Below the pieces are notes generated by a model. It worked only from the letters and a program-made list of their open reading frames with translations. It was not told the origin of the DNA and did not search any database. A stretch of 64,000 nt of DNA from Pararge aegeria (lineage: Eukaryota; Arthropoda; Insecta; Lepidoptera; Nymphalidae). The stretch lies in contig NC_053184.1 in assembly GCF_905163445.1 (NCBI RefSeq), forward strand, positions 7,874,001-7,938,000. The letters run 5' to 3'. This document shows positions 38,880 to 49,147 of this stretch, piece after piece (position 1 is the stretch's first letter; the number at the start of each line of letters is the position of its first letter). Both the position numbers and the translations under genes were made by a program.

Positions 38880-39445
38880 CCCGCGGGGAGGCGCAGAGAT
38901 TATGTCAGACTCTTGCTGAATAAAACCCCACGGTGTTCCAACTCTCCGCTTAGGGATGGAACAACAGGAGCGCATTCACACAACCGCGACTCCGCCAGCG
39001 GAGTCCGCCGAAGCAGACCCATCCAGACTTACGACGTACCCAGTTTCGCCAGTAAGAAGTGTGCTGGAACAGTAGCCCGCCAGCCATCTCAAGAACCGTA
39101 CTGTGGGTGACGGACAACCCCGTTCCCATCACCCACAAGTCCCTCGAAGGCACCAGGAGCATAACAGGTGGAAAAGAAACACCCTCCAGCCCCCGGCCTT
39201 CAATCACCAACGGCGAACGCAGCGAACGTCCGCCGTCAACCTGACCCTACAGCCCTATTCCTGGATGGGACACAAACCCTCCAATTGATGGGGACAACCG
39301 ACCAAGTCCTCCCACCACCACACTCCAGCAGCGAAAGATTCGCCGCCCGCGCCCTTTCGCCAGTCACATACCTGGTCGGACCTTCCACCGCTTTGGGTCA
39401 GTTACCACCTGGGTCTATCCACTGCGCCCTCCGCGTGAGATAGCA
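38880..39445. mobile_element. GC-rich insert, probable retroelement fragment
   Basis: Composition changes abruptly from AT-rich flanks to C/G-rich sequence with overlapping open frames on both strands and no domain I can name. It begins with CGCGGGGAGGCGCAGAG and GTCAGACTCTTGCTGAATAA, which resemble untranslated/gag parts of lepidopteran non-LTR elements. The assignment is from general resemblance only. Confidence 0.4.
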
Positions 39446-40943
39446 GGGACACCTCATTGGGTTATTAGCCATATATATCATAAGAGAAATTGTCCAGTAT
39501 TTTAATTTAACCGCTTTAATTTTAAATTTCCTTAGTATGTTTTTAATTATTACCAGTTAAAATTAATTATTTCCCATTTTAGCAGACCATTCCATATTTA
39601 TTTTTACTGAACAATTATTGTCTTTATCTAATATTTCGATATTTTAACTAAACGCTTCACTATTTTATTCACGAGTATAGTTTCACATTTTTCTGGAAGA
39701 TTTCCAACAAGAATTCCAACAAAAAAAAACACGTAGCAACACATGATAATAAAAATATTTAATATATCTAACGACGCGACGGTTGTGGATTGCCCGGAAA
39801 AAAAGTTTAGCAAATACTTTTTAAATTGTTGGTATTATAATACCTAAACATTCGATTATTGCATTTAATTTCGTTATCCTTTGTAAAATACTAGAAACTA
39901 ACAGTAATTTTGTAATGTTTCACTAACGCTATAGTGAAATACTATTAAAATTGAGGAGGCTATACTGTTGATTGAAATTGAGTCTAAGAAGATAACTTAG
40001 TTTTATTTTAGTCCTGATTCTATTCTGTTCATTATTCTGAGGTTAAACTACAGACCTCAGTGCTTAACTGTTTGTCTGTGGTACCTATCAACTTTTTTTT
40101 TTTCTATGTATGTTTCTGTCGGTTTCTGTAGTAGGTAGTTAGGTACGCTTTCGACGTCTTTCAAAAGCAAATGTACACTTTCAGATACAAGACCTATGTG
40201 TTTCTACACTTGATGAGCAATACATGCTTTATATCAGCAAACTACCTATTAGCCAACAGGCATACAGTATTCTAGTAGCATATTGTGTATTCAAGGCTTC
40301 ATTATAGCCTTATAAAGCATGTCGTTATAGCTTTTGTTAGTATCTAGAGCCGTGACAGATAATTAAAAAAACGAATAAAAGACGCGCCAGTTTTAAATAT
40401 CCAAACAAAATTGTAAATGGATGAATAATATTGTAAATGGATATTTTCCAAAAGTAAATTTATAGCTAAAGAATATTTAGAATTATTTTTATTTTTTCAT
40501 TACAAATTTCTAGAAATTAATATAGTTTAGAAATTAGAATACCAAAGAAATACATCGGATCTGCGTCATTCTGACTTCCAAGAAGTGCGAACAAAATTCT
40601 AAATTCTAATCTAGGTCAGACAGCGAAGCAAGCATGGTTTTGCAGTCGTCCAGTGATCTATTCTTGGATTGTATTTTCATGTTAAATGGTTTTGGACAAG
40701 TTACATTTACCGGTGCGGTAACAGCAAGATTTTTTAGCACGTCCAATTCACTCGACTCACTACTCACATTGCGTGACACATCTTACAATGCACGAAACCT
40801 TGATTTAACAACAATACAATACTTACAGAACGAATAAAAACTGAAAAGTTGAAAACCCACATGGTTATAAAAAGTGATTAGTTATTGAAATTACTTCTGT
40901 GATTGTGGTATCCTATCAAGTGATTTTATTTATATAGATAAAT

Positions 40944-43900
40944 ATGAATGCGAGCCCTAATTATGTGAGTGTTTAATTATTGTAGATAACATTTGATTAT
41001 ATTACATAAAATAAAATTGTTTGGATTGATTGTCGTATGTAATCTCTACGTGTGCCGTGACTGTTGTTTTCTTATCGCTTTACTGGATAAAAAGAAAAAC
41101 TGCAAGTATTTTTAGTCCAGTAGTATCTCTTAGATCCGTAGGATAGCTAGTTTTTAACAATAATAATGAGTTTGGTTAGTACATAATTTATTCTGATTTC
41201 CTCATTGTATGGTCAAGTGGTTATTTAGTTATTGATGCTATCATTCATTTCTAGCATCGCGAAGCTAGCTTGACGTGGGTTGTATCGTTCACGACAACAT
41301 TCGATTATTCGATAGTTAATTATGTACATCACAAAGTTAAACTAAGTTCATTGTCATGCTCGCGCTTAATTACGGATTCTAAACTATTACGCGAAGTTCA
41401 TCTGACGTGCTTACCAAACTTGGTATTTTGATAACATGGGTAACACACTGTTATCGGATTTCCTTAATACAATTCCAGTGCGTAAAACAGAGCCTTTATA
41501 AATAAAAGTTATAAGTAACAAAGTTTGATAAAATCTCATATCTTATATCCAAGAAACCGTGTCAAAGTTAAACATTGGTTTTAAATAAATATTTTATAAT
41601 TTTAAGAGAATTCTATCATTCTTATTTTGAGATGTATTAAGATTGTGTGCAAATGGGCTTTACTTTAGTGTTTGCGTTTGATTCAGTTTTAGATAATAAC
41701 TAGAAATTATTTGTCACAGGTACTACCTATTGTGTTTGGAGTTGGGGCTGTGGTAATCTTAACATCGGTTTTGGCACACCTTGTATGGGGTAAAAAGACA
41801 AAAACCCTCAGGAAAAGTAAGCCACTAATAACATTAGTGGATTCAAATGTAAAGTATCCTTTACCGTTAACTGAACGTGAGGAAATCAGCCATGATACAA
41901 GAAGATTCCGATTGGGCCTACCCACTCCAGAACATGTTTTGGGTAAGTTTGTGATTGTCAGATGCATCAATTTCAAAATGATAATTATATCTTAATCTTA
42001 TGTTCTTTTCTCAGTTATAAGCTTGTATTAGTTATTTATTGAATTTCCGAATTATCTATACTAATATTATTAAGTTGACCATTTTGTTTTTATGTTGTAA
42101 CACAGTCTCAAAGATCAACCGTCTTATTTATATTTCTGTTTATTAGAAATGTTTGCAATGTATCTTGCTTATACCTATAAGTTAATATGGCTGATAGCTA
42201 AGTGAAGGATACAAATGAATCTAAACGCCTAATATATTTTTTAGGGAAAACTACTTAAAATCTATCAAAAAATTGCTAGTACATTTTGTTTTGTGTACAA
42301 TTTATATGTAATATAGCAAACAATATAACATCACAAATAAAGTTAATGTTTGTATTGATATTGTGCTTATAATATGCTTACCTTTTGTTTTTCAAATAAT
42401 CATATTGCAAATAATACTTGTAAGTGCATTTCGATAAGGTGGATCCTCGTTTGAAGTGGTGTTATCAGTAGCTTTATTATTTCAGGACTACCCATAGGAC
42501 AACATATACATCTATCAGTCAAAATAGATGATGACCTTATTATCAGAGCTTACACTCCAGTATCCAGTGATGAGGAAAAAGGTTATGTTGACTTGGTTGT
42601 AAAGGTAAACAAAAAGAGATTTAATAATCACTTTTTATAAAAACTGAACTGAAAAACTTTAGAGGTTTACCAACTAATTAATAACAAAGAATAACCAGTC
42701 TGGTTAAATAATAGCCAGAACCTGGTTATGCACAGAGATTATGAGTTTATTTCTTTCATAGACTAGTAATATCATTATAAAATTAATTACAATTTACCTA
42801 ATAAAGTTTTCTTTTGATGGAACCAGTACAAAAGAAAAACATTACTATCTTTGTAGCAATTTTTCTTGCTCCTATTTCAATATCGTTATAATATTATTAA
42901 CTACATATTTAGTTTCGTTCTTGATTATTGTCTTATGTTATTCATTTTAATATACTAGCTGTGTTAGCAGCCATACATATAAAGTTAAAGTTAACTACAC
43001 TCACACACACATAATTTCGAAAGGGGGTATTTGGACTTGGATCACTATTATTTCTCATTTAAAGAAAGGATAATAATTTCAAGTACATAATTCACATACA
43101 TTTTAGTTTCATACAAAAGTAACCTGAGAAAATAACTAATTACAATGACTTGACATCACAATAATTGTGTAATGGTTGTGGGGATCACAATTAGAGTCTG
43201 TTTTGTTAGGCTACACCCATATTTCATCTGCTGCAATTCATGCTCTACATAAAGGCCTGTCAATTTAACCTATAATGGAAGTAAAGATGTCTGTTTGGCC
43301 TGTGCCCTGTTATTAGTACCATCTTCCTGAGTGAAACTATCTAGGCGGCATAGTGTTAGTTGATAGTTCGTATTTGGGAATACTTAGCTACTTCCCTTAG
43401 TCACCTGTATTTGCCCATAATTGTTAATTCGTGCAACCATATTTGCTTGTTTAGGCCCTGTCATCTTAGACTGAAATGAATGAAATTAGGCAGCTGCCTT
43501 GTTACCTGGGACGGGGGCGTGTCCATTGTTTCACTTTAAGGTGATGTTATCGGGGCCAGATAATGTTTTTAGGGCTTTGTGACAGTCATATAAGAGCTGA
43601 GAGCATGCTTTCCTACCAGCAACTGCTTGTACAACACCTTCGTTATGTTCTCACCTCTCAGATCTAATGTTATTTGAATGTTTGTTTAACTATGATGTTG
43701 GTTTTTTGGCCTTTTATTTGGATTATATCATATCAATATCACTCTAAGCAACTTACTTCTATACTTTTGCAAACTTTTATGTCTAAAGACTTTTGCCCTT
43801 ATAGGTTTATTTCAAAAATGTCCATCCCAAATTCCCTGAGGGAGGTAAAATGTCACAATACTTGGAAAACATGAAGCTAGGTGACACTATTGATGTACGC

Positions 43901-46782
43901 GGGCCGTCTGGTAGACTGCAGTATGTGAACAATGGTGCATTCCTGATAAAGAAGCTAAGGAAAGATCCACCAGTCAAAATCACCACCAAAAAGTTGAATA
44001 TGATTGCAGGTCAGTGTAAAAATATTTATTTAAAACTATTATTTTAAAATCAAAGAGAGGAAATTTTGAGCAAAGATTATTTTATTTAAATATTAATTAT
44101 TCCTTTTGTTGAATTCCCTGAAGCTGTGGTGATCTTTTTGGTCTTATAAATGAGAGGTAGAGGATCAAACCTGGGCCGTTTTGGAACATATGGTCAGTGA
44201 ATTTTCTCCGGGAGGTTGTGGCTAGTTACCACACACGTACCGTTCACGAAGTCGCGTAGAAAACGATTAGGGTTAGGGTTTAATTTAACCGCCAAAGGTT
44301 ACCCTGCTGGTAATTGTAGTAGAATGAAATAAAATAGTGAAATAAAATAAAATAGTTAAATATCGACATTTAATGACCTTTACACATCTCTGTCAATTTT
44401 TATCAACCTTTTAGAATTTTGAATAATAAGTTTTAGCTCACAATGTATTCCTAATTTTGCCGTCTTACCACTTAGGTACGAGTATAAAAGCCATACAATA
44501 GAGGAAAACTAGCTTTGCGGTTTTTTTTTTTTACACGATCTTATCTATTGGGCTAAAATATTTTAGAATTCTATATACCTAATAAATGTTATCTATGTGC
44601 TTAGTGTCTCGAAGTTTCAATGATATTTTTATCAGTAGGTTATTATGATAATAATTGTCACGTAAAGATAATTTGGTCTCATTGATTATTATCAATATTT
44701 TGTCTAGTTTTGAATTTAATTTTAGTACCACCATATAATCGCAATGAATATATTTCTATTCAGCTATACGAGATAACCGATTTACTATATCTTTTCTCTG
44801 TCCAGTTATATATTACCTAACTGTCATCTGATTTGACCTCTAAATCTTGTAGGACGAATTAAATGATAGTGATAAAGAGTCAAGTTGTTTATTTATGTTA
44901 CGCCGCTGAGTGCTACTAAATGAGGTTTGAAGAACCTAAAGTATTAAAAAATGTATGTCGGTAGTTCTTAACAGCGAAAAAAGATATCTTATTGATGAGA
45001 TTCTTGACCATATTTCTTAAAATACGTTTTACATTTCAGATGTTTTTTTTAAGTGCGTTTCCTTACTCATTAATTAAAGTATTGCGATAAAATATAAATA
45101 ACTATATGGATATGTAGTTATTATAATTAGATAACATAATATCTTGGTAAAAAAAAAAATAATTACTAATTAAAGTACTGGTTCTTCCTTCAAGTGTACG
45201 TTAAAACACATAAAGATATACAATTTAACTTATACTGAAAGCAACATAAATATTGAAAAAAAAAAAAAAAAAATTGCAAAATCCAATTTGGTCATATCAC
45301 GCTCTATAGTGACGGTGAGTAGCCACTGGACTAACGATGTACTAGTGTCTACTGGTTATTTTTTTTCCTGGGTCGGAACCGAAATGGTTAAAAATTAGGT
45401 TTTGCTATCATGATTTTTGTTTTGTTCCCATATGCCGTGTAGAACTTTATGTTATCACGAAAATGTGATAACAGTATTAGAGTAGCGCGGATCGAATGCT
45501 CTAAATCCCTCTGTGTAAATGAAAACCGAAATATTACTTCACAGGTTTTAGAGTTAATTAAACCATTAGTTTTTACTAAAATAAATCAGATACTGCCAAC
45601 ATCACATGCAAAAGTAAAGTCAAGGGACGTAGCGTAGGTACTATGCACGTGTCGGTCTTTTATCTTCAATAGGGTTGTCATAAGTAATCAATTAGAATGT
45701 TTAATTAGTTTGTTTTGAAATATGATTATGTGATATATCTGTTTCAGGCGGCACTGGTATCACACCAATGCTACAACTTGTAAGGCATATATGCACAGAT
45801 CCATCGGACAAAACTGAGTTGAGTTTGTTGTTCGCAAATCAAACTGAACAAGATATCCTTGTGAGACCCGAGCTTGAGAAATATCAAAGGGAGCATCCCG
45901 AACAGTTTAAACTGTGGTACACTATTGATAGAGCAACTGAAGGTAAGTCGCTTATCATTATTTTTTGCCTCTGTGTAGGGTGCAGTTTTTTTTTTTTAAG
46001 CCAATGCTTTCCGATTTTCATCTGACAATCCTGATGGTAAATCGGAAAGCATTGCCAATGAACAGAGCAACACTTCGAACGGCAAGGGACACATCTTAAA
46101 GTGCCGCTCTGTGCAGTGGCGTGCACTGGGTTTCTTACCAAGGTATGCATACAACAGGAGAATTGCATAAAACGACATAAATTCTGCTCATATACGAGTT
46201 ATGTATCAATTTTAGGGTAGGAAGTGCATGCCACTGGCTCTGTGTCCTGTGCCTGTAACTATATCGCCGACCACGCCTCTCAGGCCGTCAGAAATAGGCA
46301 CGGCGGTATTTACGCTAACGTGCTATCACAAAAACCTGCCACTAGTTGTCGTGTCGTGTTTTGTGTTTGTATTCTCATATTTTAAATTTCTTGTTTAAAA
46401 TTTAAAAAAAAATTTTTTTTTTTGCTTTTGTTAAATGTCAGTTTACGAGTTTTTTAAACATTACATCGTAACTTTCGATGGTTATAGTCATTGTCTAAAA
46501 GTTGGTGAAACGTTTTTTATCAGGCATCCGATTTAGTGAAAACCAGTCGTCTAAATTATAACGTATTTTCAACTAAATGTTACTGTATCATTGAATGTAT
46601 TATTTTCAGGTTGGCCATACAGCACAGGTTTTATCAACGATGAGATGATCAAGAACCATTTATTTCCTCCCGGCGATGACGTTATTGTACTCATGTGTGG
46701 ACCTCCCCCAATGATAAACTTCGCGTGTAACCCTGCCTTAGATAAATTAGGTTATGCAGAGAATCTACGTTTCGCATACTAG
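40944..46782 (+). CDS. NADH-cytochrome b5 reductase, membrane-anchored
   Basis: Six exons: 40944-40964, 41720-41942, 42486-42604, 43805-44009, 45748-45942, 46610-46782 (TAG). They total 936 nt, 311 aa, close to the roughly 300 aa of animal CYB5R enzymes. The enzyme passes electrons from NADH through FAD to cytochrome b5 on the cytosolic face of the ER or outer mitochondrial membrane, supporting fatty-acid desaturation, sterol synthesis and P450 reactions (family knowledge). Visible features: an N-terminal hydrophobic anchor (about residues 8-31), the FAD motif RAYTPVS (102-108), GGKMS (134-138) that contacts the FAD phosphate, the nicotinamide motif GGTGITPM (190-197), CGPPPM (284-289) and the C-terminal aromatic ending FAY. 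The 21-nt first exon (MNASPNY) has A at -3 and joins in phase 0. It is the least certain part, since CYB5R genes can use alternative first exons. Confidence 0.94.
44155..44345 (+). mobile_element. SINE family B, decayed copy in reductase intron 4
   Basis: GGATCAAACCTGGGCCG, GGGAGGTTGTGGCTAGTTAC, AAGTCGCGTAGAAAACGATT and an A-rich tail of AATAAAATA units. Confidence 0.55.
45240..45275. repeat. A-rich homopolymer tract
   Basis: A run of about 17 A residues in reductase intron 4, possibly the tail of an old retroposon whose body I cannot define. Confidence 0.5.
46114..46236. mobile_element. hAT-type MITE 2 with 8-bp target duplication
   Basis: Begins CAGTGGCGTGCACTGGG and ends GTGCATGCCACTG. 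It is flanked by the exact duplication GCTCTGTG at 46106-46113 and 46237-46244. 123 bp, in reductase intron 5. Confidence 0.88.
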
Positions 46783-47219
46783 TTTACACGTGAAATCTAT
46801 AGAATTATTAAACTCTGGCATTTTACAAACTCGATCGAATTTTGTTCATTCATTACGTACATTCCGTCGTAGGTATACCGAATTCACACTGTTTGCGCAC
46901 AGAATTTTGCGCAACGTTGTCTTACGTTACACTAGTGACTAATACATGTGGCCCGGCCCCACTTCCCCATTTGGAGCCTTATATATGCATTTTTTGGTCT
47001 CGCAATCGACCTGTAGTCAGTGACTTGTCTATAGACAGGATTGGTCACTTAGACAACCTGAGTCACATCTCAGAGACTAACGCAACATGTCTACTAGTAT
47101 GTAGTATTTTTAAGATACAGCCAACGACACTTCGATTATGTGCGTTCAGCATTTTACATTGATACTAGTTTTTTATATGACCAAAGCTTACAAAGGGAGC
47201 GTTCATACGAGTAAAATAC

Positions 47220-47345
47220 GTGAGATGTTGAAGGGGGCCCTCCCCCCTTTGGTTGAGTCAAATCTCATCTAATCTTACGTTGGAGAGAGGGGGGGGTCTC
47301 GGCCAATATCACGCTTTTTTTTTTCGACACGACAGGGGGGGGAGG
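47220..47345. repeat. G/C-run-rich block in predicted 3' UTR
   Basis: Runs of 6-8 C or G are placed in opposite orientations around GAGTCAAATCTCATC, followed by another run of seven G residues. Probably a transposable-element fragment; the G runs could form a quadruplex in RNA. Confidence 0.45.
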
Positions 47346-47392
47346 GACAGAAAATTCAAAAAAACACGTTACGTAATTTAAAAAGGTTGTCT

Positions 47393-47509
47393 CAGTGGCG
47401 TGAAAACAGGGTTCTTGACCAAGGTCATCAAGGTCCGTCGCCTTTATAAGTTATTCAATTTTTTTAGGGTAGGCAGTGCTTCTGTGCATGTATGAAGTGC
47501 ACGCCACTG
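47393..47509. mobile_element. hAT-type MITE 3, imperfect target duplication
   Basis: Begins CAGTGGCGTG and ends GTGCACGCCACTG. Flanks GGTTGTCT and GGTTGTTC agree at six of eight positions, as expected for an older insertion. It falls inside the predicted reductase 3' UTR. Confidence 0.75.
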
Positions 47510-47618
47510 GGTTGTTCATAATTTTTGTTATTTGTATAATAATTCTATTGTTAACGCTTCTTAGATATAGGTATGTTGAATCTTTGAACTGGTTGTAGTG
47601 GTAAATGTTTTATAAGGC

Positions 47619-47624
47619 AATAAA
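47619..47624 (+). terminator. Polyadenylation signal of the cytochrome b5 reductase gene
   Basis: AATAAA about 840 bp after the stop. I saw no earlier canonical hexamer, so the predicted 3' UTR is long and includes the MITE at 47393-47509 and the G-rich block near 47220-47345. Confidence 0.5.
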
Positions 47625-47974
47625 CTATTATATTATTATATAGGTATTATATTTTTGTGTTCCTATGTTATTTCACAATACAAACTAATACGAAACCCTT
47701 AAAATAAACTCCTCAATCACACAAAGTAATCTTTTTACATACTCGTAGTACAATACAAAATCGCTCCAGCTGTTTGTAGGGCTAGTACTTTTAAACTACG
47801 CAGCGGATTTTAATCTAGTTTTCAGCAATAGGTAGACTGATTCAATAAGAATGTTTATAGATAGGTAGGAAGGTATATTATAATGGAAAAAAGCAATGAA
47901 ATTCAAATATTTGTAATGTGATGTCGTAAAAAACATATTTTTATGCATTATTATTGCAAACGCTGGCTAAACCT

Positions 47975-48290
47975 TTTCATCATCATTCTCATCGTATCAA
48001 CCCATTACCGGCCCACTACAGAGCACGGGTTTTCTCCCACAATGAGAAGGGGTTAAGGACGAAGTCCAGTGCGGATTGTTGGACTTCACACACCTTTGAG
48101 AACATTATGGAGAACTCAAGTTTTCAGGTTTCCTCACGATTCCTTCACCGTTGAAGCAAGTGATATTTTAATTGTAAAAAGTTATGTGAACTTAAAAAAG
48201 TTAAAGGTGCGTGCTGGGTTTCGAACTCGCCACCCCGAAAGTGAAGTCGAAGTCCTACCCACTGAGCTACCACCGCTTCGCGGGATATAA
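47975..48290 (-). mobile_element. tRNA-derived SINE family C copy, reverse
   Basis: Minus strand: the GCGGTGGTAGCTCAGTGGGT head, CTTTCGGGGTGGC arm, GAGTTCGAAACCC B box, then GTGCGTGC-like, AAATATCACTTGC and AACCCGTGCTCTGTAGTGGG. A clear tRNA-like head followed by the family body. Confidence 0.78.
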
Positions 48291-48311
48291 ATCACTTGAC
48301 TGCCCACATAA

Positions 48312-48605
48312 TTTTCAACGACCTCCTGGCGCAACGGTGAGCGCTGTGAATTTTAGTAGGAGGTCGATTCCCCGCTGGGTTTGGAAATTTATTATTTCTG
48401 ATTTTTCTCTGGTCTGGTCTGGCCGGCTTTGGTCGTGGCTGGTTACCACCCTACCAACAAAGACGTGCCGCTAAGCGATTTAGTGTTCCGGTGCGATAAA
48501 TATTACTACCATACTCCCTAACAGGTTAGACCGCTACCATCTTAGACTGCATCATCAGGTAACACAAGGTGAGATTGCAGTCAAGCGCTAACACAGGCAG
48601 GAGAC
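48312..48605 (+). mobile_element. tRNA-derived SINE family B, full copy
   Basis: Head GACCTCCTGGCGCAACGGTG, B-box-like GAGGTCGATTCCC, then TTTCTCTGGTCTGGTCTGG, GGTTACCACCCTACC, GCTAAGCGATTTAG, AACAGGTTAGACCGC and AAGGTGAGATTGCAGTCAAG. The most complete family B copy here, intergenic before gustatory receptor 1. Confidence 0.8.
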
Positions 48606-48764
48606 AAAAATAATATCCTGACAAGGGATATAGTTAACGTGTCTACGTGCTAAAGCACGGGAGCATGGAAAAGAAGAAATTTACCCCCGTTTATTATTAC
48701 ACATATTATTTTGATATTATTTCCACTTGTGCGCCAGTGCTCTGAGAGTTGATAAAGCTGTGGT

Positions 48765-48909
48765 CAGTGGCGTGCACAGGGTTTTTGACCAGAGTATGCA
48801 TAAAGCAGGTACATGGCATAAAATGTGAAAATTCCCCTCTAATAAGAATTATATATAGAATAATTTGGGTATGCAGTGCTTTTGTGCATGTATGAAGTGC
48901 ACGCCACTG
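48765..48909. mobile_element. hAT-type MITE 4 with 8-bp target duplication
   Basis: Termini CAGTGGCGTGCAC and GTGCACGCCACTG are perfect inverted repeats of 13 bp. The flanking duplication GCTGTGGT at 48757-48764 and 48910-48917 is exact. 145 bp, the reference copy for the family in this window. Confidence 0.92.
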
Positions 48910-49147
48910 GCTGTGGTAGAAGATAAATTTTCATCCTTTCCCCGGGGAGAAGAAATTCTCCTGCCCATACTAGCCGTGCTGTAGTGGAACAAAAAAAAAT
49001 ACATTGCTATTTAATTACTAACTAATCACTCCCCGGTGATTCACAGACCAATATAGCCCCAGGAGACTGAATTATCAATATTGCTATTTTCGATAAACCC
49101 CAATACTTTCTTCACTTCAAGCTTGACATTCTTTCGTATAACAAGTC

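Larger units (their letters stand above)
37844..40943. other. Intergenic region between PAT-C and the b5 reductase
   Basis: Contains the PAT-C 3' UTR, the GC-rich insert at 38880-39445, and about 1.5 kb of AT-rich sequence where I see no gene. The reductase promoter should lie at its right end but shows no recognisable motif. Confidence 0.5.

Noticed and set aside
38913..39443. Several overlapping open frames on both strands, up to 91 codons
   Set aside because: They lie in one GC-rich block where stops are rare, have no recognisable domain, and overlap in several frames at once.
47975..48290. Possible tRNA gene (GGTAGCTCAGTGGGT and GTTCGAA arms, minus strand)
   Set aside because: The tRNA-like part is followed by the family C body present at six other sites and no full cloverleaf could be drawn. 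It is a SINE head, not a tRNA.
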